Source: Spirometra erinaceieuropaei (lineage: Eukaryota > Platyhelminthes > Cestoda > Diphyllobothriidea > Diphyllobothriidae). Taken from it: a stretch of DNA of 64,000 nt. Both the position numbers and the translations under genes were made by a program. The DNA lies in NCBI GenBank assembly GCA_902702965.1, contig CACRXP010000738.1, positions 159,368 to 223,367 on the forward strand. The letters run 5' to 3'. The first letter of the stretch is position 1. Every line of letters starts with the position of its first letter. Under the pieces are notes generated by a model, which did no database searches, was not told the origin of the DNA, and worked only from the letters and a program-made list of their open reading frames with translations. Positions 11,011 to 21,900 of this stretch are shown piece after piece.

Positions 11011-12869
11011 CTTTCTTAAGCCTTGTCCCGAATATTATGTGTTGAAAGAAGATACGCATGTATTAGCTTGTGGTCAAGTGACATATATGGGACGCATGCC
11101 TTGCGGGGTCATAGTGATCTGACTTGGGCAGCTGTGTTTGCGAATATAAATTTGTCCATCGCATAAAGATTGTTTACGTAAACAGGAACTACGAAACTTC
11201 TAGTTTTTTTTTTAATTTAAAGGTAATGCGACTGCCACCGCACTTTACACACGGCGCTTCATCTTCAAAACATGTAAAACCTGTCAATCAGGCTTTAAAT
11301 TTTGAAAAATTCAGTCAAAACATTCTGTATGATCTTTCTATAACGCCCATAACGATTTAACAAAGAATTCTAGCTTCCCCTATGAAAAGAACAGTTTCGT
11401 TTTTTACCTAAGTCTCATTAATATGAGCGTACTTTATGTCTCTTATATGTACAATTTTAAGCGCATATGCAACTAGAAAATTGCGAAACATTAGACAAAT
11501 CCGAATTTCGCATGCTAAAATGTGGTTGATGACGGAAGAATTTTGCGATATCCTTGACTAATAGCATGAAACCCGCAATTCATTACTCGAAAAAGGACCA
11601 GTACATTGACGCCATAAATACTTTCCATAGGGTTTTAAATTGTTGGATTTTTTCTGCAAATTAGATTTGCTATTCTGAACTATGGGGTTTGGATAGGCAT
11701 GCTTGCTTCTACTTCTATTTAAACGAATTTTCCTACATATTTAATCATGCCGCTTTTACCTAGAACATGATTCCAACCAACTGACTGGCGAATAAAAGTA
11801 CGCTTCTCTTGCATTATTCCATTTAAAAATTAAACTTTTCAGTTGTTTGTTGTTAATCATCTTAAATGACGTTTCCAATGTGCCTTGGTTTTCTGCTAGG
11901 TTAACCCGGTGCGGTGATTTTGGGCATGCATTTCCAACCTTAGTGATATTCTTCAAAATATTGATCAGAATACCATGTGAATTTAAAATGCTTGTCAGCA
12001 ACATTTTCGCCTGTCAACCGTTTTAGAATAATTTGTTTTTAGTTATATATCTAAACCCGCTTGAACAACCTTGAATGTTCTGAAATTCTTACATCTCAGT
12101 ATGGTCTTGCCAGAGAGTCCGAAACAATCTAAGCAAATGAAGAATACGTGGCATTTTCGTCCGTTGACGGTGATCATTCAACAGTTCTGTGCACTTTTGT
12201 AGACACCGGCGCCGTTCGATAATTGTTCGTGAAACAAGACATTTGAGTGAGACTGTTTATGCAAGGTGTTCGAATAAGAATTAAATGAACAAAATACGAC
12301 ATGACTTCGAAAACAATTTTTTTTAAGATTCACGTAAATGCCAATTTCCCAAGCGCCGCGCATGAAATCATTGCATAAGAATACGCAAACTCGGAGACAA
12401 GAAGTATAATAGAGATAAAATATTTTTTTCGGTGCGACGATTATAGGCACATGCAGACAAATAAAAATTTCAAAAAGTATGGGCATACATAATATTCGAT
12501 TATGACAAAATTGCAGGATCATCCTGTCAGGTTATATCGCACGGGAAATAAGGCAGATTTTAATAACGATTATTGTGTGGTTCACAATGCTATTAGACAA
12601 ATATTAAAGTTGAGCAATTATGTAGTATTCAATAATATGTTCCTAAGTTTGCCAAACAATTTTTAGAATGGTCAGCATAATGCATGTCCTCTAAGGCATG
12701 CAGAGGTTTATAGGTAGGAAATAGTAAAACTAAACTACGTTTCTCAAAACGGACAGACCCGGTTTCCGAACAACTGTTTTATGATGATTTCTACCTTAAA
12801 GCGAGTGTTTTGCAGTTGAAACGCAGATGTTGACGATACATATCCCTATACAAATAGTTGACTATCCTA
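11011..12869. other. Gene-free stretch
   Basis: About 11000-11080 resembles 26380-26480 (GAGATCTAAAC, ATCAGATTGCTGAT), and 11120-11145 resembles 26010-26035 (both encode GSCVC in frame), so parts are duplicated. The remaining sequence to 12869 has only short frames with no visible homologue here. The 114-codon minus frame at 12178-12522 is not supported by repetition or motif. Confidence 0.4.
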
Positions 12870-13680
12870 CATTAAGGCAAAAACACTTATGTTCCACAGA
12901 GAAAATGCCAAATTTGTAATCCAGCTGTACTTCGCATAAAACGTTTGCATACTTGGGTGGCCGAGACGTGTGTTAACAAAGTTCTTAGTTGATGAAAAAA
13001 CACCCTAAGATGACGTCAGTTGCCTCTGAGGTGGTTGAACAGCTCAGCATTTAATAGGTATCGTAATAAGAATCCTTTATTTAAATCCAACCAATGCGTA
13101 TAGCTGGTGTCCGCACTTACTTATAGATAACTCATTTGATTATTTACCTGGTCATAGCATTCCTGATATTGCGTTTGCAACCTTTCAATGCAACTAACGT
13201 AAATTATTTTGACATTGTCTTGCTATACAAGCAAAATAATCCAACTGGATTTCCTGTGATTGGATACAACAACATTCGTTTTTTTAAATGGGATTGACTG
13301 CCGGCATATGGTCGGAACGGAACAGAAACTGTTCGTCTATGCAGATTAGCACTTCCAAAAAGTGAATGTACGATCAAAATGAGCTATTTTGACACATCGA
13401 CCATTATGAGCCACACACAGGCGGCAAAGTAATTGGACATGCTGGCGTTCGGATTCGTTTTGAACGTGCACCAGCAATTTTGACATAACATTAGATAAAA
13501 ATAGATGTTTATAATTAGTTTGACATTACTTGTATTGGAACTCCAGCACGCTATGCGAGGTAAGGCAAAATGCCATGTCGCGCCCCAAGTCCGTGTATAG
13601 AAAGGCGTGTTTTGTTGACAGCCCACATAGTCTGCCACTGATATAGCGGTTAAAATAAAAGTAGCGTCTTCAGGAATGGA
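12870..13680 (+). repeat. Duplicated upstream block of gene unit B
   Basis: Parallel to 4560-5400 and inverted to 52900-53500 (shared ATACTTGGGTGG, ACAGCTCAGC, TTTAAATCCAACC). It leads into the promoter-side repeats of gene B. Confidence 0.6.
13620..13653 (+). promoter_or_regulatory. Conserved upstream motif, copy 3
   Basis: CCCACATAGTCTGCCACTGA then TATAGCGGTTAAA, in the distal unit of the gene B promoter duplication. Confidence 0.4.
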
Positions 13681-14150
13681 CGAGTACATTTTGCTCTTTT
13701 GTGTTAATAAATATGCTCTTTTTACATTCCTCAATTTTAAATGCTAGAAGGTTGAGCGCTTAGAAGGCAGTAACATGCCTGGGATGCGCCTTGGTAGTAA
13801 TTTAAGAAAACGAATAAAGAGCTGCAATATTATTCACAACCGTTAGGAATGTGATGATCCGTGAGAGAATAGATAAAGCTCCTTAGGTTTATCTTTAAAA
13901 AACGTCGATAGTAAACTGGCTTTTTATTTGTTTCTAGATTTAGTTCGCAATAAGTTTAAGGAAGTCTCTGAAAGCCAGGTTCACATTTTGACACGACATG
14001 TATATCATAAGCGCGACCTACTACAGCATTCTGCGTGTCAGGCTTTGTTTCCAGCAAGAAGTGGACGAATTATTCTGCCAATTACATTTTTACAGCGTCC
14101 AATTAATTTGGCTTAACATTGGCAGCGCCGCATGTCGTGTTTTGTTGACA

Positions 14151-14184
14151 GCCCACATAGTCTGCCACTGATAAAGCGGTTAAA
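14151..14184 (+). promoter_or_regulatory. Conserved upstream motif, copy 4
   Basis: CCCACATAGTCTGCCACTGA then TAAAGCGGTTAAA, in the proximal unit, about 550 nt before the gene B start codon. Confidence 0.4.
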
Positions 14185-14680
14185 TTATAAGTCGCATCTT
14201 CAGGAATGCAAGAATACATTTTGCTCTTTTGTGTTAATAAAAACGCTCTTCCTTGCACTGCTCAATTTTTAAATGCTACAAGGCTGAGCGCTTAGAAGGC
14301 AATAACATGCTTAAGATGCGCCTTGGTAGTAATTTAAGAAAACGAATAAAGATCTGAAATATTATTCACATCCGTTATGAATGTGAAGAGGCGTGAGGGA
14401 ATAGATAAAGCTCATCAGGTTAATCTTAAAAAAGGTCGATAATAAACTGGCTTTTTCTTTGATTCAAGATTTAGTTCGCAGTATGTTTGAGGAGGGCTCT
14501 GAAAGCCAGCTTCACATTTTGACACGACATGCATCTCATAAGCGCGACCTACTACAGCATTCTGCGTGTCAGGCTTTGTTTCCAGCAAGAAGGGGACAAA
14601 ATATTCTGCCAATTACATTTTTACAACGTCCAATTAATTTGGCTTAACATTGGCAGCGCCGCATGTCGTAATCCTTGTAC

Positions 14681-14686
14681 TATAAA
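14681..14686 (+). promoter_or_regulatory. TATA box of gene B
   Basis: TATAAA 55 nt before the ATG at 14736. Genes C and D have the same hexamer at closely matching distances (51 and 57 nt), embedded in a conserved TATTATAAA or TACTATAAA context. This predicts a 5' UTR of only about 20-30 nt. Confidence 0.6.
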
Positions 14687-14735
14687 TATAAGTAAAAATA
14701 CTTCTATTCTCCTGGATCGACGCTTTTGAGAATTG

Positions 14736-17631
14736 ATGAGACTGTTGTCGATATTGGTATTTTTCATTTGGCCTGTGATATGCGTCAACGGCTGCAGACA
14801 TTCTGAGGGTAATGTTGTGCCATTCTTTACTGCTCTGGTGAGGTTTGCGGTAATCTAGAATCTTCACTACTTACACTCAATTTAGGACGGCATACACAAT
14901 TTTAAATGATTATAAACATCTTAAGAAGATGTGCGTTTGAAAAACTTACACACGACATCAAGATGAACCTTATTTTACCCCACAAATTGAAGTCCTTTCC
15001 TAAAGACTCACAAACATGTCTTTATAGGTCATCAAGATTGGAAGTTTTCATAATGTGATCGATAACTAAAATATGGTACTGGGTCGTTTTTTGCAAAAAC
15101 ATTTAACAAATATTTTACTTTGCGCTATCATACATTCCATTTTTATAGGATAATTCAGCAGGAAAGGCAAAGCCGTATTAAGTGGATAGTGCCGTAATTA
15201 ACGGGAGTAGCACAAACTGTCTAATGGGCAAGAATGCTACAGTTAGTGCAAGCTAATTTCTAACAGTGATACAACTTACTTGAAAGTATCCTAATTGTGA
15301 CTTCACGTAGTCCAATTTCTGATATATTAATTGTATATAGAAATTCTTCGTAATCGACAAACAACGGTCACTTTTTCAGCCAAAATTTAAAATTTATATT
15401 AGGGAAATTGAAAAGCTGTATATTTATATATATTATGTTACATAATATAACGCGATGATTTCAAAAGTGTGTTATAACATATAATATTATATCCTGTTTT
15501 CTATGGCCATTTAAACTTCTACCAGTATATACATTTACTACACTTGCCCTTGTCATAACCGGTTTTCAAGTTCTAGTGAAACCTTGTCGTAAATATCAGC
15601 CTGGTCACTGTGGTTTGCTTGTCTGACATCGCTATGTAGAGTGATTGGCATTAAAGTTAACCTGAGGATGTCAGATGGAGTTAATATTTAAAATACAAAT
15701 CCGTCGTATATTTTAGAGTCAACGACGTGCAAAAAAGATGGCATGGACCATTACTATCTGCTCCAACGAATTCCGTCAGGCAATTGGAATATATATCATA
15801 GCCCAAACTCCTACACCCGTATGAGCATGAAAGTGTCAGACAAACCTTACATCGCTGGCTGCCTTCGGTTAAAGATTCAGCCGAGACTTAATATGCCGAT
15901 TGAGTGTCATATTTATTTTCCGTATATAAGGTATTCTTTGGAGAATTCGGTAGGTTTATAAAAATAAGCATAACTCATTTATGCGAGTGCAATGGCTGTT
16001 ATGACATATCTCGCAAATAGATAAAAAATATTGCATTAAAGAGACAAAACGAGATTCTTTTATTGCATAATTATTATGTGAAATGCCACGTCAGCATTGG
16101 AAAATTTAATTTTTTTCCTTTTCCACAAATACATAAAGGTACAGTAGATGTGCTAACTCATGAAATGTCAACCAAAATTTCGAAATGCGTTCTCGTTTCA
16201 AAAAGATAAATTAAGTAGTGTTGTAAAACTAATCATGATGCAGCATAAATCTATGATGATCCAGTTACCTCAGGGTGTCGACTTTCGAACGAACGTATTT
16301 TCGGCTGCATGCAAGATCTATACTCTGGAAAAAATGACTACTTAAGTAGTGTGCATTTTTATCATTGATTTTCGATGCCCTTGAAAATTCAATTATATTT
16401 CATGGAAAAAATGCATAACAATATTCATTATTTTACTTATTCGGTAGAATATCACGTCTTCTTCCAATTTCATACTCAAAGGAAGAGTATGATTTGGGTT
16501 TAAAAAAGTTTCTAATTGTGAGATTTTTTAATATCGTTAATTGGCCGTTCATGAAACGTCATGTATCTGCATTTACGAATGTGGCTTGTAAAGTTAACAA
16601 TATTGCTTAAATCCACTGCTTAATTTTATGAACCTCATATGGTCTCCTCTTAACACCGTAGAGAAATGCATGGTTTTCCGTACATTGAAAATATACAGCT
16701 TGTAGTTTTGAAACCCTGAATGCAAGTGTAACAGCAGGTCGGGTTCAAAATCATTCGGGAATTAGGAAAGTTTGTTAAAACCGAATTATACTCTTCTTTT
16801 GAGTATGAAATTGGAAGAAGACGTGATTTTCTACCGAACAAGTAAAAGAATGAATATTTTTATGCTTGTTTTCCCTGAAATATAATTGAATTTTCAGGGG
16901 CATCGAAAATCAATGAGAAAATTGCACACTAATTAAGTAGTCATTTTTTCCAGAGTATAGATCTTGCATGCAGCCGAAGATACGTTCTTTCGAAAGCCGA
17001 CACCCTGAGGTAACTGGATCATTATAGAGTTATGCTGCATCATGATTAGTTTTACAACACAACTTAATTTATATTTTCGAAACGAGAACGCATTTCGAAA
17101 TTTTGGTTGACATTTCATGAGTTAGCACATCTACTGTAGTTAATTTACGGATCTGAACTACTGAAACTATAACATAAAATCATTTTCCAATTTGCTTGAT
17201 TAAACTCCGCTTTCATCCACAACATGGCCTTGTGCAGTGCAATACTAAACCATATGTAATTTGCTTAGAATTTGGAAGGCTGTTCGCCGACATCAAACGA
17301 GCCGGTTATGGAAGAAAATGCCGTGGGCATTCGAGCGAAGCACATCAGTGCTCTGGCTACATTTGAGTACCGTGCAGAATGTGGAGTCATTTGGAAAAAC
17401 TTTCGGTTGCGTCTTGTTGATGTCAATTTTCACAATCTAAAAGCGGCTGTCTCCCAAATATCTTCAACAATAACTGGAGGACCTCTTAGTTGTACGGCCA
17501 AAGTATCCATATCACACCTTCCAGCTTACACAAAAGCAGCACTCCGTAGCAGGCCATTACCTAGCCGTGCTTATGCATATCTGCGTGCCCCTCTCTCCTC
17601 TACCGACGGAAAAACTTGTCTAGAAATATAG
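14736..17631 (+). CDS. Secreted two-module Cys-containing protein, gene B (intact)
   Basis: Three exons: 14736-14808, 15717-15949 and 17269-17631, giving 222 aa. Donors are G|GTAATG and TCG|GTAGGT; acceptors are TTTTAG and TGCTTAG. Residues 1-19 are a signal peptide (LLSILVFFIWPVI core), so export is expected. Exon 2 holds module 1 (TCKKDGMDHYY near residues 28-38, then GC and CHIYFPYIRYSL). Exon 3 holds module 2 (ATFEYRAEC, RLVDVNFHNLK, LSC, LPAY, final TCLEI). Eight family cysteines remain. The one near residue 202 has become Arg, and both usual N-glycosylation sites are lost (NMP; AKVS). A foldback repeat lengthens intron 2 to 1319 nt. The protein family is not one I recognise, and no function is claimed. 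Confidence 0.75.
16141..17138. repeat. Large inverted repeat (foldback) inside gene B intron 2
   Basis: The left arm, about 16141-16502, and right arm, about 16778-17138, are reverse complements at roughly 90% by eye, with a loop of about 275 bp. Arms start and end with ACAGTAGATGTGC and its complement. The same 61-codon frame appears on opposite strands in the two arms, which is a product of the symmetry and not a gene. Related single arms occur at 6480-6660 and about 53960-54020, so this is a dispersed element, probably a non-autonomous foldback or MITE. Confidence 0.75.
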
Positions 17632-18239
17632 ACATGGTCGCTATTGCAATCTTGGTTTTCCAATAACCGCCAATACACGTTTGCAACCAGTTCATTCCCT
17701 TTGATATTTTGACAGAATCTGAATCGTTGATCAGTCTTATTTATGGAGTTTAACATTTAAGGTTATTTGTATTCAACAGATAACGAGGCTATGCATGATA
17801 AAGGACATATATTTTCAAGTAGCTTCTGCATGCAGTGATGTACGCTGATGAGAAGAGAACAAGTCCATGTGAGCAATATTTGCGCATGATCAAAGGGTAG
17901 TAAGCATGTTGGTAAAGTAGCATTGCATACCGCTGAATTTTCTTAAAGTAAAAAGTACCAAGTTATGATCCTACACAGTAATGTCGCGACTATCAACATG
18001 AAAAACTATTGTAGACCTGTCAAAACGGAAGGGCAATTATTGCCGTATTGGTTTACTAATGCTAATAATAAACGGTTATGATGTGCTACCACGAAAACCC
18101 ACAATATCACACAAAGGTAGGCCAAAAATGATAAACGTTGATGGAATGTATTGGCAGAGTATTCCTTGAGCTTAAAGTAAGGATATCACAGGAATAGGTT
18201 CACACAATAAGAAAATTACAGAAGATAATTATGGGTAAA
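17632..18239. other. Gene B 3' flank
   Basis: Shares blocks with the flanks of A, D and F (ACACGTTTGCAACCAGTTCA, GCATGATAAAG, AGTAATGTCGCG). Polyadenylation could use the AATAAA at about 18066, but nothing fixes it. Confidence 0.5.
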
Positions 18240-18900
18240 AAGTGTAGCAATTACGACGCACGCATGTCAGAAATGGATTGGCTCCGTTATGTCGTCCGAG
18301 TCATGTGTGTCATATACGGAAGTTGCAAATAGTATCCATTATGTCGCTTATTCGGAGTTCACTTCGACGTCACAGCGCACAGGCAGTCCGCTGTCAACCC
18401 TTGTCAGCCCAATCAATTCTGCGTTCCTATGTCTCCCTTCTTCCTTCTTAGCCACATTCCGAGATATAAACTTTGCTTGGAAATCCGAAACGCTATGACG
18501 ACATGCTACAATCGCACATTTCGCATTTATTATGTGCCACTTACGCATATCATGACCACTTCTATCTGTTCGGTTTAGATGACTCTTAAAAATTTCCCTG
18601 CCAACCGTGAGGACAGCGCTGGTAGACACTCTGTTACTCGGGAGAGCAGAGGCAACCCGAAAGTTCTCCGAATTTAGGAAAAAATGTTTTTCCTCCTGAT
18701 TTTTCGAAATCATCCGCATTACTTGTTGCGTTTTAATGTTGTCCCACATGTCTATAATATCTCTTATCGTCCTTTAGCACATGAGTAATTTGGTATGGCG
18801 TGAGACTTCGGCATACAGTCCCTCAGCAATGAGATCCGTTTTCCAATACAGGTATCCCGTATATAGTTGAGTAATATCGTATTCTATGTTTTAAATTTGA
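18240..18900 (-). repeat. Dispersed repeat R1, copy 2 (best-preserved frame)
   Basis: Carries the longest R1 frame, 18348-18749 on the minus strand (133 codons), with VSTSAVLTVGREI, then GHDMRKWH and CAIVACRH. The same words in the same order occur in the broken copies. The peptide matches no family I know, and the frame is not conserved in other copies, so it is more likely a relic or chance frame in a repeat. Confidence 0.55.
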
Positions 18901-18999
18901 TTGGGTGAAGAAGAAGTAGATTAACCTTGCTAGCTGTTAATTTATGATGGATGATGGGTTTGATTGCATTAAGCAGCTGTAATTCTAGAGTTTCAGATA

Positions 19000-21900
19000 A
19001 GCTACATTAAGTATGGTTTCAGAAAATCTATCTTACGTACAGTTTAAAGGATTGTAGAGTGCCTCCTAAGGCAGAATTGACAACTTTACTTATAGGTTGG
19101 AACGAATATTTTCGACAAATATAGTATAACATGTTTTCTTGTTAAAATTCGATAAGACTGTAATCCGCCGAAAATCGTTCGATTCCAGCGTTATCAGACT
19201 CTACATAAACGCAAACAGACAATGACCGCTTTGCATAGGTCATCCAAGGCAAGTTACGACTGCCCGCAATTGTGTGGTGATCCACACAGTTTACTTGAGC
19301 GTAGAGTGCTTTATTAGGTAAATAGAATTGACCACTTTTCTTTCATTTTCAAAGGCTTTTTCTGCACAAATTCTGGTATAATTTTTTTGTGCTTACATTC
19401 GGGGATCCTGTTATCCACGATAATCGTTAGATTCTAGCGTGATCGGATTATGTATAATCTCCTTGTGATAGCAAGTTGACAAAGCCCTCTTTGCATACGA
19501 CATCAAATGCGTATTATGACGCCCGGCATACATGTGACAATGAACAGCGGCATCATTTTCTTAGATACAAAATTGACTCCATTCATGGTTTCAGGCACTG
19601 TTCTTTTTGCAAAAAAAATACTTGAAAGTGCATACATAATGCAGAATGCAGCAAAACGGATATAGTTAACGAAGTACTTCTGCAACCGATTATTTACAAT
19701 ATGAGATTCACTTGCTATTTATTTCTGTATTAAATGTCCATTCTGGGGATATATTTGGTTTTCATATACAGCGCATAAAGCACATTATTCGTGCAGTTTA
19801 GAAGACGTAGAGTGCATAATCACGTAAATAGAATTGACCTATTTTCTTCCATTTTGAAGCGAAACTTTTGCTCATCATATAGTTTACACTGGTATTTTGT
19901 TTAAATTCGAAGATCATAGTTTTCGGAATAGACCGGTAGTTTTTAGCGTGTATGGACTCGGCAGCACTATACGGTGTTTTCAGTTGTAGGATGTGACATC
20001 TATAATACGCATTTAATTTTGTCAAATTAAAAGATAATAAAAAGATTGTGCTACATGGCCGCCAAACCCGTTTTCGAGGATTTCTACCAACGCTATGTGT
20101 CTATTAATTTTTTTCACAAAACGCTCGACTTCACCTTCGCCGCAAAATTTCTGTTCTATTAAATAAAATGCCACCAAACTCTTACATCAACGTTGACGCA
20201 ACACGTGGCGGTATTACTTCGGCTTCATAGCTTCTGATAGACAAACCCTCTGTTGTTCGCATAGCAAAACTGGAGCACAAGAGAGTGGACCACGTGTGAC
20301 ATTATCGGGGACATAATCTGAAACAAATGGGCTCCATTAAGCTGTCAGTTAAACCTAGACGAGGTCATTCATATATGTACGACAGGCGACCCACTGGAGC
20401 GCAATTTCATTCCGTGGGCTGTCCAGGTCAACCGAAATAGTCCTTTGACCTAGTCTTCATACGCCTTGACTCCTCAAGGAAAGACAAGCTACAAAAGCCC
20501 TAATCTTGCGGGACAATTAGCAAACAAAATTAGGATAGAGATAAGCAGGAATATACGGAAAACCCCCACAGCAAACGTCCTATCAGTGTCATTTGAACAC
20601 AAGCAACTATGAGATTCTCTTCTTTGAACACAACATATTTGAACCGAGGCTTAAGAATAATCAGCGATCTGATTTTCAGATCAAGTTTACAGTAAATAAC
20701 GAGTCATGAGAGAAGTGGATGCGGAGCTCCAGTCCGTTTAAGTGAAAATATTGCCATTTTCTGCATGTTTTCTCTCCTATCAAAACCACAATCACAGATT
20801 CAGACGAGTCGGAATAATTCAAGATGTAATTTGACGCAATGAGACGTGCTGAGTTTACTGAACTCTGGATGTTAATAAGGATATTCATATGTTTCCTAGA
20901 AATAATCCTGCGGGATTGAAAGTCTTAATCCATTTTATTATTTTATTCAATTTAATAGGTTGTGTGCATAACCACTGTGTGTTACCTGGATGACGAAAGA
21001 TGTTAGAAGGAAAACACATGCGCTGTGCAAACAGAATTTTGCAAATTCACGAAAACATAGCATCTGCCGAATATGAGCAGTAACAAAATAAATGTTGCAA
21101 TAATATACGTGTTGTCTGAACTTCTTTTTAAGCGGCGACTGGCAGCATAATGCATTGCATGTAACACGAGGTTAAGCATGTACATCCGCAATGGGGAAAA
21201 GCTGTGACACATTTACAGGTATTATTGATGTGCGCGAAAACTTGCTACTTGAAGGGTCACAGAAACAAAAATTCCTGATTTATTTTTTTTCCGCGTTTAA
21301 CGGCAGACACATCCGAAGGCAATCAGGAATTTGAAATAGGTTAAGACAGTCAGGAGTTTTGAATGGAAATCGTTGCTTGTACGGTCGAAAAGCGACGGCG
21401 AGTCCTCGAGTGCGATAAAATTATAAGAATATATGGTTATTACTGTCGAACGTAGATCATTAGGTAGTTTCCCGAGTTAGGTAGCACCTTTGTTATATAG
21501 TTGAAATCGCAATTTTTCTAATACAACTGCGTGATGCCAACTGATGCACTTTAAGCCGCGACGTCGCATCTGCGGTCTTTAAGCTTATCCTTCGTCATAT
21601 TTCCATCAACAATGGCCTCTTCTGCTAAAGAACACCGGCGCGTTTTGCACGTTGCACTTATGCGTTAGCCAAATATTACATTTTAAATTTCCAGCCTTTT
21701 GATTAGTAATAATCCTTCCATCGGTAAAAAAACATGCGTTATGAAATGAATGTCGCTGATTATAGAACACATAAGGACTTAATTTTGTCATCAAAATCAA
21801 TTAGTAAATTGTGACTTACGTTTGAAGATTAATCCTTCTCCGTCCATTTAATGCTCGCAACTTGCAATGCCTTTTTGCGCAGGAGATTTAGATGATTCGA

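Larger units (their letters stand above)
13610..14660 (+). repeat. Tandem duplication of the gene B promoter region (two units of about 525 bp)
   Basis: Unit 1 is about 13610-14130 and unit 2 about 14134-14660. Each starts with GTGTTTTGTTGACAGCCCAC and runs through the motif TAGTCTGCCACTGATA(T/A)AGC, a GAGCGCTTAGAAGGCA block, an AAACTGGCTTTTT block and a CTACAGCATTCTGCGTGTCA block, ending in AATTTGGCTTAACATTGG. Both units keep a 62-codon frame (13928-14116 and 14459-14647), but genes C and D do not preserve it. Only unit 2 is followed by the TATA box and exon 1. Confidence 0.78.

Noticed and set aside
12178..12522. 114-codon minus-strand frame, rich in aromatic and Cys residues
   Set aside because: AT-rich, no repeat copy or splice context; fits chance.
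13928..14647. Pair of similar 62-codon frames (13928-14116, 14459-14647)
   Set aside because: They are copies within the tandem promoter duplication, and the equivalent sequence in front of genes C and D does not keep the frame.
16160..17118. Nearly identical 61-codon frames on opposite strands
   Set aside because: Explained by the two arms of the intronic inverted repeat; no start, splice or homologue supports a gene.
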